Source of the DNA: Sagittula sp. P11
GTDB taxonomy: Bacteria; Pseudomonadota; Alphaproteobacteria; Rhodobacterales; Rhodobacteraceae
DNA: 64,000 nt
Assembly: GCF_002814095.1 (NCBI RefSeq)
Contig: NZ_CP021914.1
Location: forward strand, 1-64,000
Reading direction: 5' to 3'
The translations under genes were made by a program, and so were the position numbers. The notes under the pieces were generated by a model, which saw nothing but the letters and a program-made list of their open reading frames with translations, made no database searches and was not told where the DNA came from. Positions 53,435 to 61,962 of this stretch are shown in pieces (position 1 is the stretch's first letter; each line of letters starts with the position of its first letter).

Positions 53435-54367
53435 TCAGTAGCCGCGCGCCGCGTCGGCCACGTCGTTGCAGGTGCCGGTCTTCGCAAACTCCAGCAGGTT
53501 GGCGGCAATGAGGCGCCCGCCGGTGCCCGCGTCAATCTGGGAGGCGACGTGGGGCGTGACGGTGATCTTGCGGTGGTTCCAGAAGGGATGGTCCGCGGGC
53601 AGCGGTTCCTGGTGGAAGACGTCGAGCGTCGCCTGTTTAACTTGCCCGCCGTCCAGCGCCGCAAGCAGGTCCTCGTCGACCAGATGCGGGCCGCGGGCAC
53701 AGTTGATGACGCAGGCCTCTTTCGGCAGCTTGGCAAAGAGGCTGGCAGAGAGGATGCCGCGCGTCTCGTCAGTCAGCGGCAGGAGGTTCACGAGGATCTC
53801 GCACCCGTCGAGGAAGGCGTCGAGCCCCTCGGACCCGGCAAAGCAGGTCACGCCGTCGATCTCCTTCTGCGACTTCGACCAGCCGCGGGTGTCAAAGCCC
53901 AGCCCGGCCAGCGTCTGCGCCGCCGCGGCGCCGAGGTTGCCCAGACCCATCACACCCACCGTCCGGTTCGGCGCCACCGGCACGACGATGGCATGCCAGT
54001 CGGCCTCTGCCTGGGCCTGCAACTGGCGCGGCATGTCGCGGTGGTGGCGCAGGACGTGCAGGGCGACGTATTCACGCATCCGCTGTGTCAGGTCCGTGCC
54101 CACGGTGCGGATGATCGGCACACCGGCTGGCAGCTCTTTGTCGGCGAGCACGTGGTCGATCCCCGCGCCGATCGAGACGATGGCCCTGAGGTTCGGGAAC
54201 TGCGCCAGATCGCCGGTGCGCGGGCGCCAGACCACGGCGAAATCGACACCGGCGGGATCGCCCGGATCGTCCATCGAGGCGACCTCCCAACCCGGCAGGA
54301 GGCTTTGCAACATCTCGACCCACCACTGGGTCTTGTCCTCGACGGGCAGGTAGACGACGGCTTTCAT
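53435..54367 (-). CDS. Glyoxylate/hydroxypyruvate reductase A-like D-2-hydroxyacid dehydrogenase
   Basis: A 310-residue GhrA-type reductase. The NAD(P) motif 'VGVMGLGNLGAAAAQTLAGLGFDTRGWSKSQK' starts near 138. Catalytic residues are Arg in 'NCARGPHLVDEDLL', Glu in 'DVFHQEPLP' and His in 'VTPHVASQID'. The start at 54367 (MKAVVYLPVED) is preferred over an opening 9 codons upstream. It is divergent from a LysR gene 38 bases away and convergent with the SDR. Likely reaction: NAD(P)H reduction of glyoxylate, hydroxypyruvate or a related 2-ketoacid. Confidence 0.88.
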   Translation of the reverse strand: MKAVVYLPVEDKTQWWVEMLQSLLPGWEVASMDDPGDPAGVDFAVVWRPRTGDLAQFPNLRAIVSIGAGIDHVLADKELPAGVPIIRTVGTDLTQRMREYVALHVLRHHRDMPRQLQAQAEADWHAIVVPVAPNRTVGVMGLGNLGAAAAQTLAGLGFDTRGWSKSQKEIDGVTCFAGSEGLDAFLDGCEILVNLLPLTDETRGILSASLFAKLPKEACVINCARGPHLVDEDLLAALDGGQVKQATLDVFHQEPLPADHPFWNHRKITVTPHVASQIDAGTGGRLIAANLLEFAKTGTCNDVADAARGY

Positions 54368-54405
54368 GGGACTGTCCTTCTTCGATCGCATCATGGGGTA
54401 GGGGG

Positions 54406-55320
54406 ATGAATTTCAAGCAGCTGGAAGCCTTCTATTGGCTCAGCCAGATCCAGAACTATCGCCAGACCGCGCAGAGGCTGGGCCTGACGCAACCGGCGGT
54501 CTCGGCGCGGATCCAGTCGCTGGAAAACGACCTGGGCAAGACCCTGATCGACCGGACCGCGCCCAGCTTCCGGCTGACCGATCAGGGGATCGAGGTGGCC
54601 GATTTCGCGCTGCAGTTCCTGAATCTGCGCGAGACCATGAACACGCGGCTGCTCGACAAGCACAAGCAGCGGCTGGCCATCGGGCTGGCCGGCATGGCGG
54701 CGCTGACCTGGGGTCCGGTGCTGTTGCAGCGGGTGCGCGACGACCATCCGGAACTGACGCTGGACGTCTATTCCAGCTCTGACCTGCAACTGGCGCGTTT
54801 CATCGACGCGGGCACGCTGGACCTGGCCTTCACCGCCAGCGGCGACCGCGTGCCCGAGGCGGAATTCACAACCCGGTTCGCGGTCGGATGGGTGGCGCGG
54901 CCCGACCTCGTGGAGGGCGTGCCGCAGCCGATGACGCCCGAGGCGCTGCGCAACCTGCCGCTGGTGCTTTATCCCAAGACCTCTCCGATGTGGAACCCGG
55001 TGGCCGAGATCATCGAGGAGATGCGCTCGCAACGCGGGGCGCGGCACTACGGCAACTCGCTGGCGACGATGTACGAAATGCTGCGGCTGGGGTACGGCGC
55101 CTCGGCGCTGGCCCTCATCGGGGTCGAGGACGAGCTGGCGGATGGCCGGCTGGTGCAGCTGAGCGTGACCGACGAGATCCCGCCGCTCGACCTTGCCTGC
55201 ACCTATGCCAACCGGGCACGGCGCAAGCAGGTTCGCCTGGTGCTCGACCTTGCGCGCGAATGCGCGGAGGAGTGGTGTCGGAATCATCCGCGCCATGCCA
55301 CGTTCATCGAGGGGGTCTGA
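54406..55320 (+). CDS. LysR-family transcriptional regulator
   Basis: A 304-residue LTTR with HTH 'QLEAFYWLSQIQNYRQTAQRLGLTQPAVSARIQSLE' at residues 5-40 and an effector domain with 'RLAIGLAGMAALTWGPVLLQ'. It is 38 bases from the divergent GhrA-like gene and 3 bases from the convergent RraA-like gene, so it probably controls the reductase and perhaps the TRAP cluster. The unusually short sharing of space with both neighbours leaves its target uncertain. Confidence 0.9.
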   Translation: MNFKQLEAFYWLSQIQNYRQTAQRLGLTQPAVSARIQSLENDLGKTLIDRTAPSFRLTDQGIEVADFALQFLNLRETMNTRLLDKHKQRLAIGLAGMAALTWGPVLLQRVRDDHPELTLDVYSSSDLQLARFIDAGTLDLAFTASGDRVPEAEFTTRFAVGWVARPDLVEGVPQPMTPEALRNLPLVLYPKTSPMWNPVAEIIEEMRSQRGARHYGNSLATMYEMLRLGYGASALALIGVEDELADGRLVQLSVTDEIPPLDLACTYANRARRKQVRLVLDLARECAEEWCRNHPRHATFIEGV

Positions 55321-55323
55321 GGC

Positions 55324-56001
55324 TCACTGCCTCAGTTTCCCCTCGACCATCTTCGTGGCACCGGAGAGCTGACCCAGATGTGTGCCTTCGGTCACCTTTG
55401 CCTCGTTGACGCGACCGCGCTCTGTCTTCAGTTCACCTTCTTCCAGCACGGCGTCGAGGTCCTCGGGCGCGATGAACAGCACGCCGCTGTCGTCGGCCAG
55501 CACCGCGTAACCGGGCAGAACGGCGGCCCCGCCGATCGAGACCGGGACGTTGAAGCCGCCGCCGGAGTTGTAGAGCCGAGTGGTCACCGGCGAGGGTCCG
55601 CGCGACCACATGGCAAAATCCTGTTCCGCGATCTCGGCGGTGTCGGTGTGCGGACCGTCGACGCAACCGCCCTCAAGCCCGATCATCGCTGCCATGCGGG
55701 TGACGCCACCACCCCAGCAGGCGTATTTCGTGTCGCCCAGCCGGTCGACCGCGAGGAAGTAGCCCGGTCCGCACTGGCTGAGGCAATGGTGCAGCAGCGT
55801 GGAATCGTGACCCGGGATCGCCAGCGTGGCCACCGTCGCCGCCACCACCTTGCCCGGCAGCACCGACTGGATGGCGGGCGCGGCAAAACCGAAGTGGTAG
55901 AAATGCCCGATGGTGGCGGTTTCCAGTTTCGCCAGCCGGTCCAGCTTGTCCTGCGGGATCGCGGCGGGCATCGGGTTCATCTTGTAGGTCAGGTTGGTCA
56001 T
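55324..56001 (-). CDS. RraA/HMG-aldolase-like protein (4-hydroxy-4-methyl-2-oxoglutarate aldolase family)
   Basis: A 225-residue RraA-fold protein with the longer HMG/CHA aldolase layout: 'ETATIGHFYHFGFAAPAIQSVLPG' at the N-terminus, 'AVDRLGDTKYACWGGGVTRMAAMIGLEGGCVDGPHTD' in the middle and 'AVLADDSGVLFIAPEDLDAVLEEGE' late. The Arg-Asp motif of classical members is replaced by 'VDGPHTDTAEI', so aldolase activity is uncertain. It is the last gene after the TRAP transporter genes and probably handles a product of the imported acid. Confidence 0.8.
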   Translation of the reverse strand: MTNLTYKMNPMPAAIPQDKLDRLAKLETATIGHFYHFGFAAPAIQSVLPGKVVAATVATLAIPGHDSTLLHHCLSQCGPGYFLAVDRLGDTKYACWGGGVTRMAAMIGLEGGCVDGPHTDTAEIAEQDFAMWSRGPSPVTTRLYNSGGGFNVPVSIGGAAVLPGYAVLADDSGVLFIAPEDLDAVLEEGELKTERGRVNEAKVTEGTHLGQLSGATKMVEGKLRQ

Positions 56002-56010
56002 GGTCAGTCC

Positions 56011-57294
56011 TTATTGCTTGCCCAAGACGAGGTCGGGCAGGAAGGTCACGATCTGCGGCACGTAGGTCAGCAGGATCAGCACGGCGAAGAGCGGAAGAAG
56101 CATGGGCAGCACCGCCATCGTCACCTTTTCGAAGCGGACGCGGCCGACCTCCGAGACGATGTAGAGGCCGATACCCATGGGCGGGGTGGCGATACCGATC
56201 AGCAGACCGAGCTGGATGATTATGCCGAAGTGCACACGGTCGATGCCGTAGGCGTCGATCAGCGGCAGCAGCGTCGGCACGAGGATCAGCTTGGCCGGTA
56301 CGCCTTCGACGACGCAGCCGACGAGGATGATGAAGACAAGCAGAAGCGCGAGGAACACGTTGCGGTTCTCGGTCAGCGAGAAGGTCCAGTCGGCCAGTTT
56401 CTGCGGCGTCTGGTCGATGGCCAGAAGCCAGCCCATCGCGATGGAAAACGCGATGATGATCATGATGACAGAGGTCATCATGGCCGTGTCGGACAGCGCC
56501 TGCTTGAACTTGGCCAGCGTCAGCTCGCGATACCAGATGCCCAGGAAGATGCAGTAGACGCAGGCCAGCACACCGGCCTCGGTCGCGGTGACAAACCCGA
56601 AGAGGATGCTTCCGAGGATGATCGCCGGGGCCACCAGCGCGGCAAAGCCGTGGCGCGCTGTGCCGACCACCTCCCGCGGCGTGGCGCGTGGCTGGGTCGG
56701 GAATTCCTCGAAACCGGCGCGCAGCCGGACATAAAGCATTAGCGCCAGTCCGACGGTGATGCCCGGCACAAGGCCGGCCAAGAACATCCGTTCGATGCTC
56801 TGCTGGGCGAGGAAGGCATAGATCACCAGCCCGATGGACGGCGGGATGAGCGGTCCGATGACCGAAGAGGCCACGGTGATCGCGGCGGCGAAATCGGACT
56901 TGTAGCCACGTTCGCGCATCGCCTTGATCTCGATGGCGCCAAGGCCCGCGCAATCGGCGACGGCGGCGCCCGAGATACCGGCGAAGATCATAGACGACAG
57001 GATGTTGACCTGCGCCAGCCCGGCCTTGAGGTGGCCGACCAGTGCGTTGGCAAAGGCAAAGATGCGTTCGGTCACGCCGGTCGCATTCATCAGGTTCCCG
57101 GCCATGATGAAGAAGGGCACGGCGGTCAGCGAGGCCTTGTTCACCCCCTCCAGCATCTGCTGCGGGATGATCTGCATGGCCGAGGAGAAGTCGGATGTCG
57201 CGAAGGTCAGCACCGTCGCCGCGCCGATGGCGATCGACACGGGCACCCGCACGAGGATCAGCGCAATGAAGGTTCCGATCAGGATCCAGGCCAT
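56011..57294 (-). CDS. dctM: TRAP transporter large permease (DctM)
   Basis: A 427-residue membrane protein with about 12 spans. Signature stretches are 'AVPFFIMAGNLMNATGVTERIFAFANALVGHLKAGLAQVNILSSMIFAGISGAAVADCAGLG' (residues about 57-118, broken here only for description) and 'IPPSIGLVIYAFLAQQSIERMFLAGLVPG'. It is the sodium-coupled transport subunit and ends 9 bases before the RraA-like gene. It works with the DctQ and DctP proteins encoded just upstream. Confidence 0.92.
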   Translation of the reverse strand: MAWILIGTFIALILVRVPVSIAIGAATVLTFATSDFSSAMQIIPQQMLEGVNKASLTAVPFFIMAGNLMNATGVTERIFAFANALVGHLKAGLAQVNILSSMIFAGISGAAVADCAGLGAIEIKAMRERGYKSDFAAAITVASSVIGPLIPPSIGLVIYAFLAQQSIERMFLAGLVPGITVGLALMLYVRLRAGFEEFPTQPRATPREVVGTARHGFAALVAPAIILGSILFGFVTATEAGVLACVYCIFLGIWYRELTLAKFKQALSDTAMMTSVIMIIIAFSIAMGWLLAIDQTPQKLADWTFSLTENRNVFLALLLVFIILVGCVVEGVPAKLILVPTLLPLIDAYGIDRVHFGIIIQLGLLIGIATPPMGIGLYIVSEVGRVRFEKVTMAVLPMLLPLFAVLILLTYVPQIVTFLPDLVLGKQ

Positions 57295-57297
57295 GTG

Positions 57298-57861
57298 TCA
57301 GCTCTCCGGGTGGTGGTCGGCGACGTTCTCGGGCATCCCCGAGGCCATCTTGGCGAGGTCGATCAGCGCGGTGATCGCCACCAGCGCCGCCGAGATGAAG
57401 AGCGGGATCGACAGGGCCAGCCGCGGCAGCTCGAAACCGGCGGGCAGGATCGCGCCGTCATAAACCCCGCGCGAAGTGGCGATGACCTGCGGCAATTGCC
57501 AGAGCAACACGCCCGTGACCGTCAGGGTGGCGGCGTCCGACAACACCCGTGTGACCGCCATGCCGATGGGGCCGAACAGTCCGGCGATGAAGTCGACGCG
57601 CACGTCCTTCAGCCGGGCGTACATGGCAAAGAAACCGAAGAAGCTGAGCCAGATGAAGAAAACCATCGTCCACGGCCACATCCAGTAGGCCGCGAGGCTG
57701 AGCGGCCGCAGGATGATGGTCGCCACGGTCAGCCCCAGCATGACCAGCAGGCAAGCGTTGGACAGCCACAGGAAGATGCCGCCCAGATCCCAGTTCAGCC
57801 GGTCGATCCGGTTGAGGGCCCGCTGCAGCGGGCCCTCCGGCATGTAGTCGTAGGGGGTCAC
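57298..57861 (-). CDS. dctQ: TRAP transporter small permease (DctQ)
   Basis: A 187-residue four-span membrane protein, 'LSNACLLVMLGLTVATIILRP', 'MWPWTMVFFIWLSFFGFFAMYARLKDVRVDFI' and 'VTRVLSDAATLTVTGVLLWQL', typical of DctQ. It overlaps the dctP stop by ATGA and lies 3 bases from dctM, giving the standard P-Q-M order. Confidence 0.9.
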   Translation of the reverse strand: MTPYDYMPEGPLQRALNRIDRLNWDLGGIFLWLSNACLLVMLGLTVATIILRPLSLAAYWMWPWTMVFFIWLSFFGFFAMYARLKDVRVDFIAGLFGPIGMAVTRVLSDAATLTVTGVLLWQLPQVIATSRGVYDGAILPAGFELPRLALSIPLFISAALVAITALIDLAKMASGMPENVADHHPES

Positions 57862-58859
57862 TGGCTGGGTGTCCGGCTGGCCTCGACCGCGTCCATGAAG
57901 CCCTCGGGCAGTTCGCCGCTTTCGGCCATGGCGGCGTAGAAGCTCTGCATCTTCTCGACCAGAGGTGCGGTGTCGAGCACGGTGAAGGTGGCCCCGGCCT
58001 CTTCCATGCGCTTGATGCTTTCATCGGCGACGCCGAACATCACTTCCTGCGAGTAGTCGCCGGTTTCCTCGTAGGCCTTCATCAGACCTGCGCGGGTTTC
58101 CTCGTCCAGCGCCGCAAGCGCGTCCTCGTTCACCATGAAGCCGATCGACTGCCAGTATTCGTCGTGACGGGTGATGTAGGGGGCGACCTCGTTGAAGCGC
58201 ATGGATTCCACCAGCGCGATGGGGGAGTTCACCGCCTCCACGATGCTCTTGGAGATCCCCTGGTAAACCTCGGTCCAGGGCAGGGTGATGACCTCGGCGC
58301 CAAGGTGGTCCCATGTCTCGATGGCGACCTTGTTCTCGTGCATCCGGAGCTTGATGCCTTCGATGTCGGCGGCGCTTTCGATGGGCACGTTCGAGACCAT
58401 CACGCGGTAGGGTCCGCGCAGCACGCGCGTCGGGTCGCCCAGAGGCCGCACGCCGGATTGCTCGGCGGCATTGTCGAACCAGGCCGTCACGGTGTCCGAC
58501 GTCATGAAGCGCTGCCAGTGGTCGAAATCGTCGAAGGCGAATGCGGCGGCGACCCAGGCCAGCGCCGGCTCCCACTTCTTCAGGTAGCCGAAGCCTTCGG
58601 CGTAGATCTGGACGATGTTGGCCTGAAGCTGCTCAAGAACGGCGTCTTCCTTGCCGAGCTGCTCGTTCGGGAAAACGTCGATCTTCAGCTCGCCGCCGGT
58701 GTATTCCTCGGTCAGTTCTGCGAACTTGGCAAAGACCTGCCCCTCGGGGCTGTCCACCGGCATCTTGGTCGCCATGCGCCAGGTCGTTTCGGCCAGTGCG
58801 GGGCCGGCAAGCGCGAGCGCCATAGCTGTCGTCAGGGTCAGTCGCAGTGTTTTGGTCAT
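57858..58859 (-). CDS. dctP: TRAP transporter substrate-binding protein (DctP)
   Basis: A 333-residue periplasmic protein with a signal peptide (residues 1-23, 'AGPALAETTW'). The DctP pattern is 'KMPVDSPEGQVFAKFAELTEEYTGGELKIDVFPNEQLG', 'IKLRMHENKVAIETWDHLGA' and 'WTEVYQGISKSIVEAVNSPI'. The arginine-containing 'GIKLRMHEN' segment normally binds the ligand carboxylate. Unlike the orphan TRAP protein at 13511 it has its membrane partners. The cluster (creatininase-like, RraA-like) suggests an unusual organic acid, not identified. Confidence 0.92.
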   Translation of the reverse strand: MTKTLRLTLTTAMALALAGPALAETTWRMATKMPVDSPEGQVFAKFAELTEEYTGGELKIDVFPNEQLGKEDAVLEQLQANIVQIYAEGFGYLKKWEPALAWVAAAFAFDDFDHWQRFMTSDTVTAWFDNAAEQSGVRPLGDPTRVLRGPYRVMVSNVPIESAADIEGIKLRMHENKVAIETWDHLGAEVITLPWTEVYQGISKSIVEAVNSPIALVESMRFNEVAPYITRHDEYWQSIGFMVNEDALAALDEETRAGLMKAYEETGDYSQEVMFGVADESIKRMEEAGATFTVLDTAPLVEKMQSFYAAMAESGELPEGFMDAVEASRTPSQ

Positions 58860-58976
58860 CTTCGTCTCTCCATGTTGGGGGGCTGACCGACCGGTTTGCC
58901 CGGTTCGTGATGGTCCGTGGATGACGTCAGCCCTTTGGGGGTGCGGTTACGGTGTCGACCGGTCCGCGGGTGAAAC

Positions 58977-59786
58977 TCAGTCGTGCAGGCCCGGGGCTAC
59001 GTGATCGCGCACAAGCGTCGCGCCGATGGCGGCAAGCCGGGCCACCAGCTTTTCGCCGGTCTCGGCCGAGCACAGGGTCGGATCGCAGCCGAAGGCCCCG
59101 GTTTCCGTCGCTTCGAGCGCCTCGATCGGCACCTGGATCTTTGCGCCGTCGATCGACACGCTGTTGAAACCGGAAATCGCCATGCCCTTGATCGTGGCGC
59201 CTTCGGGCGCCTTGCGGATCAGGTCCGCGCGCAGGATGTCGGGGTAGAAGTGCAGGCCGACCGAGGTCAGCGGATCGCCGCCGTGGCCGGAGGATTTCGC
59301 CGCCTGCTCCTTGCCGATCAGACCCGGCAGCTCGCCGTAGGCCACCTGCCAGAGGTACATCGACGGAACGAACATCCCGGCCTTCTGGCGCCAGCGCAGC
59401 GTGACCTCGGTGATCGCGGGCACGTTGCCGCCGTGCCCGTTGACGATCATCACCTTGCGGATGCCGTGGCGGTTCAGGCAGGCGAACATGTCGTCGAGGA
59501 TGCCGCACAGCGTGGCGTGGCTGATCGAGATGCCGCCATGGCTGCTGTCGAAATAGTCGCGCCCGCCGAAAGGTATGACCGGGGCGACGAAGGTCGCGAC
59601 ACCATCGGCGCGGGCGGCCTTGGCAATCTCGACCGCCATGAGGTCGGCGGCGAGGTAGTCGCCCATCGGCGCATGGATGCCCTGATCCTCGAGAGACCCC
59701 ATCGGAAGCAGGACGACAGCCTCGGCGGTCAGGTGCTGACGCGCCTCTTCCGAGGTCAGTTCGGCCATGCGGATCTTTTCGATCAT
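58977..59786 (-). CDS. Creatininase-family protein with altered metal site
   Basis: A 269-residue creatininase-fold protein. The first metal motif, normally GSxEQHGPH, reads 'GSLEDQGIHAPMGD': Glu33 is kept, the metal-binding His becomes Gln35, and Asp43 is kept. The second motif is 'VNGHGGNVPAITE' (His118) without the extra Glu of true creatininase. The family also includes MftE-like peptidases and dehydro-inosose hydrolases. It is 117 bases upstream of dctP in the same direction. A C-N or C-C hydrolase role is possible, but creatinine itself is unlikely. The start at 59786 is preferred; the longer opening covers the next gene. Confidence 0.83.
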   Translation of the reverse strand: MIEKIRMAELTSEEARQHLTAEAVVLLPMGSLEDQGIHAPMGDYLAADLMAVEIAKAARADGVATFVAPVIPFGGRDYFDSSHGGISISHATLCGILDDMFACLNRHGIRKVMIVNGHGGNVPAITEVTLRWRQKAGMFVPSMYLWQVAYGELPGLIGKEQAAKSSGHGGDPLTSVGLHFYPDILRADLIRKAPEGATIKGMAISGFNSVSIDGAKIQVPIEALEATETGAFGCDPTLCSAETGEKLVARLAAIGATLVRDHVAPGLHD

Positions 59787-59899
59787 GAATGCGCTCCTGC
59801 GTTTTTCGTATCGCTCTTTGGCTTCAGTGAAGCCGGGTGACGGTCTGCCGTCCAATTCAAAGGGATTGTCCGGCGATAAAGAAAATTTTCGTCTTGGCG

Positions 59900-61249
59900 T
59901 CAGGGAGTTGGCGGCTGTGCGATGGCACCCTGCCGCGCCGTTGCCGTCCGTCCGCCGCCGAAACGATCCAGCCGGAAGGGCGCGGGATCGACCAGCGTCG
60001 TGCGTCCGGTGGCCAGTTCCCCCGCAAGCTGACCGGCGCCCGGACCAAGGCCGAATCCATGTCCGGAAAAACCGGTGGCGATCACCAGTCCGGGCAGGCC
60101 GGGCGCGTGGTCGATCACCGGTACACCGTCTGGCGTGACGTCGATGATGCCGCCCCAGCGCTCCAGTACCTGCACCCCGTCCAGCGCCGGAAAGGCTTGC
60201 GCGACGTCGCGCAGGGCCCTCGCCAGAATGGCGCCCTGCGGTTCCGGGTCGAGGACGCGGCATGCTTCGAACGGCGTGATTGCGTCGCCCTGCCATGTGC
60301 GCGGGGTGCGCAGGTCCTCGATCAGGCTGCCGTCCAGCGTCAGGGCAATCTCGCGCCGGTTCTTCAGCAGCCCGCGGGCAAATCGCGGCGCCTGACGCAG
60401 CACGTCCGGCGTCAACTGCACGGGCGTGCGCCCGCGGCGTGCCACGGTATAGCCGCCGTCCAGACGCGGACGGATGCCGAAGCGCCCGTTTCCGAGCGCC
60501 AGTTCCGGCCCGCCCTTCACTGGCGCAGTCCGTAGGACCGAACTTCTGATACGCACCTGCGGCAGGTCGATCCCGAGGTTGCCGCAGAACAGCCGCGACC
60601 ACGCCCCGGCGGCCAGGATCACGGCCCGGCACCGGATCACGCCGCGCTCCGTCACCACGGCAGAGACCTGTCCGGCCTCCGTTTCCAGCGTCCGTACGGC
60701 GCACCCGGTCAGCAGCACCGCGCCCTTGTCGCGGGCACCCTCCGCGAGCGCAGGGGCCGCCAGCGCCGGTTCGGCACGACCGTCGTCGGCGGTCATCAGA
60801 CCTTCGGTATCGGACAGCCGCGCCCCGGGGAAGGTTGCCGCCAGCGCGGCCTTGTCCATCCTCGCGACCGCAAGGCCGAAGCGCGCGGCCTCTGCCTCGA
60901 CACCGGCCAGCCATGCGCGTTCGCGATCCGTCCGGGCGGCGTAGACGATGCCCCCGCGGCGAAAGCCGGTGTCGCGCGCCGTTCGTTCATTAAGCCCCTG
61001 CCAGAGCTTCAGGCTTTCGATGCCCAGAGGGTATTCGGCAGCGGCACGGCCCATGCGCCGGACCCAGCCCCAGTTGCGGCCCGACTGCTCTCCGGCGATG
61101 CGGCCCTTTTCGACAAGCGCCACGCGCAGCCCCTGCTCGGCGGCCCAGAACGCGGCAGAGCAGCCGATGATGCCACCGCCGATCACCACGAGGTCGACCG
61201 CGTTGGGCAGGCGGGAGTCGCCCCGCACTTCGGTCACGACCGGGCGCAT
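59900..61249 (-). CDS. FAD-dependent oxidoreductase (DadA/sarcosine-oxidase-like DAO family)
   Basis: A 449-residue DAO-fold flavoprotein. The FAD site is 'VDLVVIGGGIIGCSAAFWAAEQG' at about residues 18-40, followed by 'GRIAGEQSGRNWGWVRRMGRA', and the C-terminus has 'GLVIATGFSGHGFGLGPGAGQLAGELATG'. Such enzymes oxidise amino acids or N-methyl amines. The start at 61249 shares one base with the SDR stop (TAATG), so it is translationally coupled to the SDR and the Dpp-type ATPases. An oligopeptide/amine importer with an oxidase suits amino-acid or opine-like catabolism. Confidence 0.87.
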   Translation of the reverse strand: MRPVVTEVRGDSRLPNAVDLVVIGGGIIGCSAAFWAAEQGLRVALVEKGRIAGEQSGRNWGWVRRMGRAAAEYPLGIESLKLWQGLNERTARDTGFRRGGIVYAARTDRERAWLAGVEAEAARFGLAVARMDKAALAATFPGARLSDTEGLMTADDGRAEPALAAPALAEGARDKGAVLLTGCAVRTLETEAGQVSAVVTERGVIRCRAVILAAGAWSRLFCGNLGIDLPQVRIRSSVLRTAPVKGGPELALGNGRFGIRPRLDGGYTVARRGRTPVQLTPDVLRQAPRFARGLLKNRREIALTLDGSLIEDLRTPRTWQGDAITPFEACRVLDPEPQGAILARALRDVAQAFPALDGVQVLERWGGIIDVTPDGVPVIDHAPGLPGLVIATGFSGHGFGLGPGAGQLAGELATGRTTLVDPAPFRLDRFGGGRTATARQGAIAQPPTP

Positions 61250-61962
61250 TACAGTCCCGGCTCGTAGCGCCAGTTCACCGCCAGTTCGGAGACGCTGGCG
61301 CTGTTGGGCAGGGTGACGATCTCGGCCACCAGGCGCCCGAGGTCTTCGGGCTGGGTGATCTCTTCGCGCGGCAGGTCGTGGCGCAGCGTCATGTCCGTGG
61401 CGGTGAAACCGGGGCAGATGGCGCAGGCACGCACGCCCTTGTCCCATCCGGCGCGGCGGGCTGCATGGGACAGCGCGACGGCGGCGTGCTTGGTCATCTG
61501 GTAGCCGGCATTCAGGCCCAGCACACGTTTGCCGGACAGCGAGGCGAGCACGATCACCCGGCCCCGTCCGGACCTGCAGAGCGCGGGCAGGGCGGCGCGG
61601 GTAAGCCGGAAGGGCGCCTTGACGTTGATGTTCAGCAGATGGTCGAGCACCTCTTCCATCTCGTCGTCGGGATGCGGCGTCTCGGGCATCAGTTCCAGCG
61701 GTCCGCCGGTGCCCGCGTTGTTGATCAGCGCGTCGATGCGGCCAAAGCGGTCCTCGACGGCGGTCACGAAGGCGCGCGCGGCCCCTGTGTCCGCCGCATC
61801 GTAGGGCACCACCAGCGGGTCGAGCGCGGCAAGCTCCGGCGGCAGGCTGTCCGGACGGCGCAGCCCCAGCGCCACCCGGTAGCCATGCGCGTGCAGCGCC
61901 TGCGCAATCGCCGCGCCGATCCCGCGATTGCCGCCGGAGATCATCGCAACCGGCGCGCTCAT
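61249..61962 (-). CDS. Short-chain dehydrogenase/reductase
   Basis: A 237-residue SDR: 'AMISGGNRGIGAAIAQALHAHG' cofactor motif from residue 6, 'ALINNAGTGGPLE', Ser in 'VLASLSGKRVLG' and catalytic 'YQMTKHAAVAL'. The end is shorter than FabG. The start at 61962 is chosen because it overlaps the upstream ATPase stop by ATGA; an opening 35 codons earlier lies in that gene. It is coupled to the flavoprotein gene downstream. The substrate is unknown. Confidence 0.88.
   Translation of the reverse strand: MSAPVAMISGGNRGIGAAIAQALHAHGYRVALGLRRPDSLPPELAALDPLVVPYDAADTGAARAFVTAVEDRFGRIDALINNAGTGGPLELMPETPHPDDEMEEVLDHLLNINVKAPFRLTRAALPALCRSGRGRVIVLASLSGKRVLGLNAGYQMTKHAAVALSHAARRAGWDKGVRACAICPGFTATDMTLRHDLPREEITQPEDLGRLVAEIVTLPNSASVSELAVNWRYEPGL

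Noticed and set aside
53435-54367. Formate or phosphoglycerate dehydrogenase identity for the 2-hydroxyacid dehydrogenase
   Set aside because: It lacks the extra regulatory or N-terminal domains; length and motifs fit the GhrA group better.
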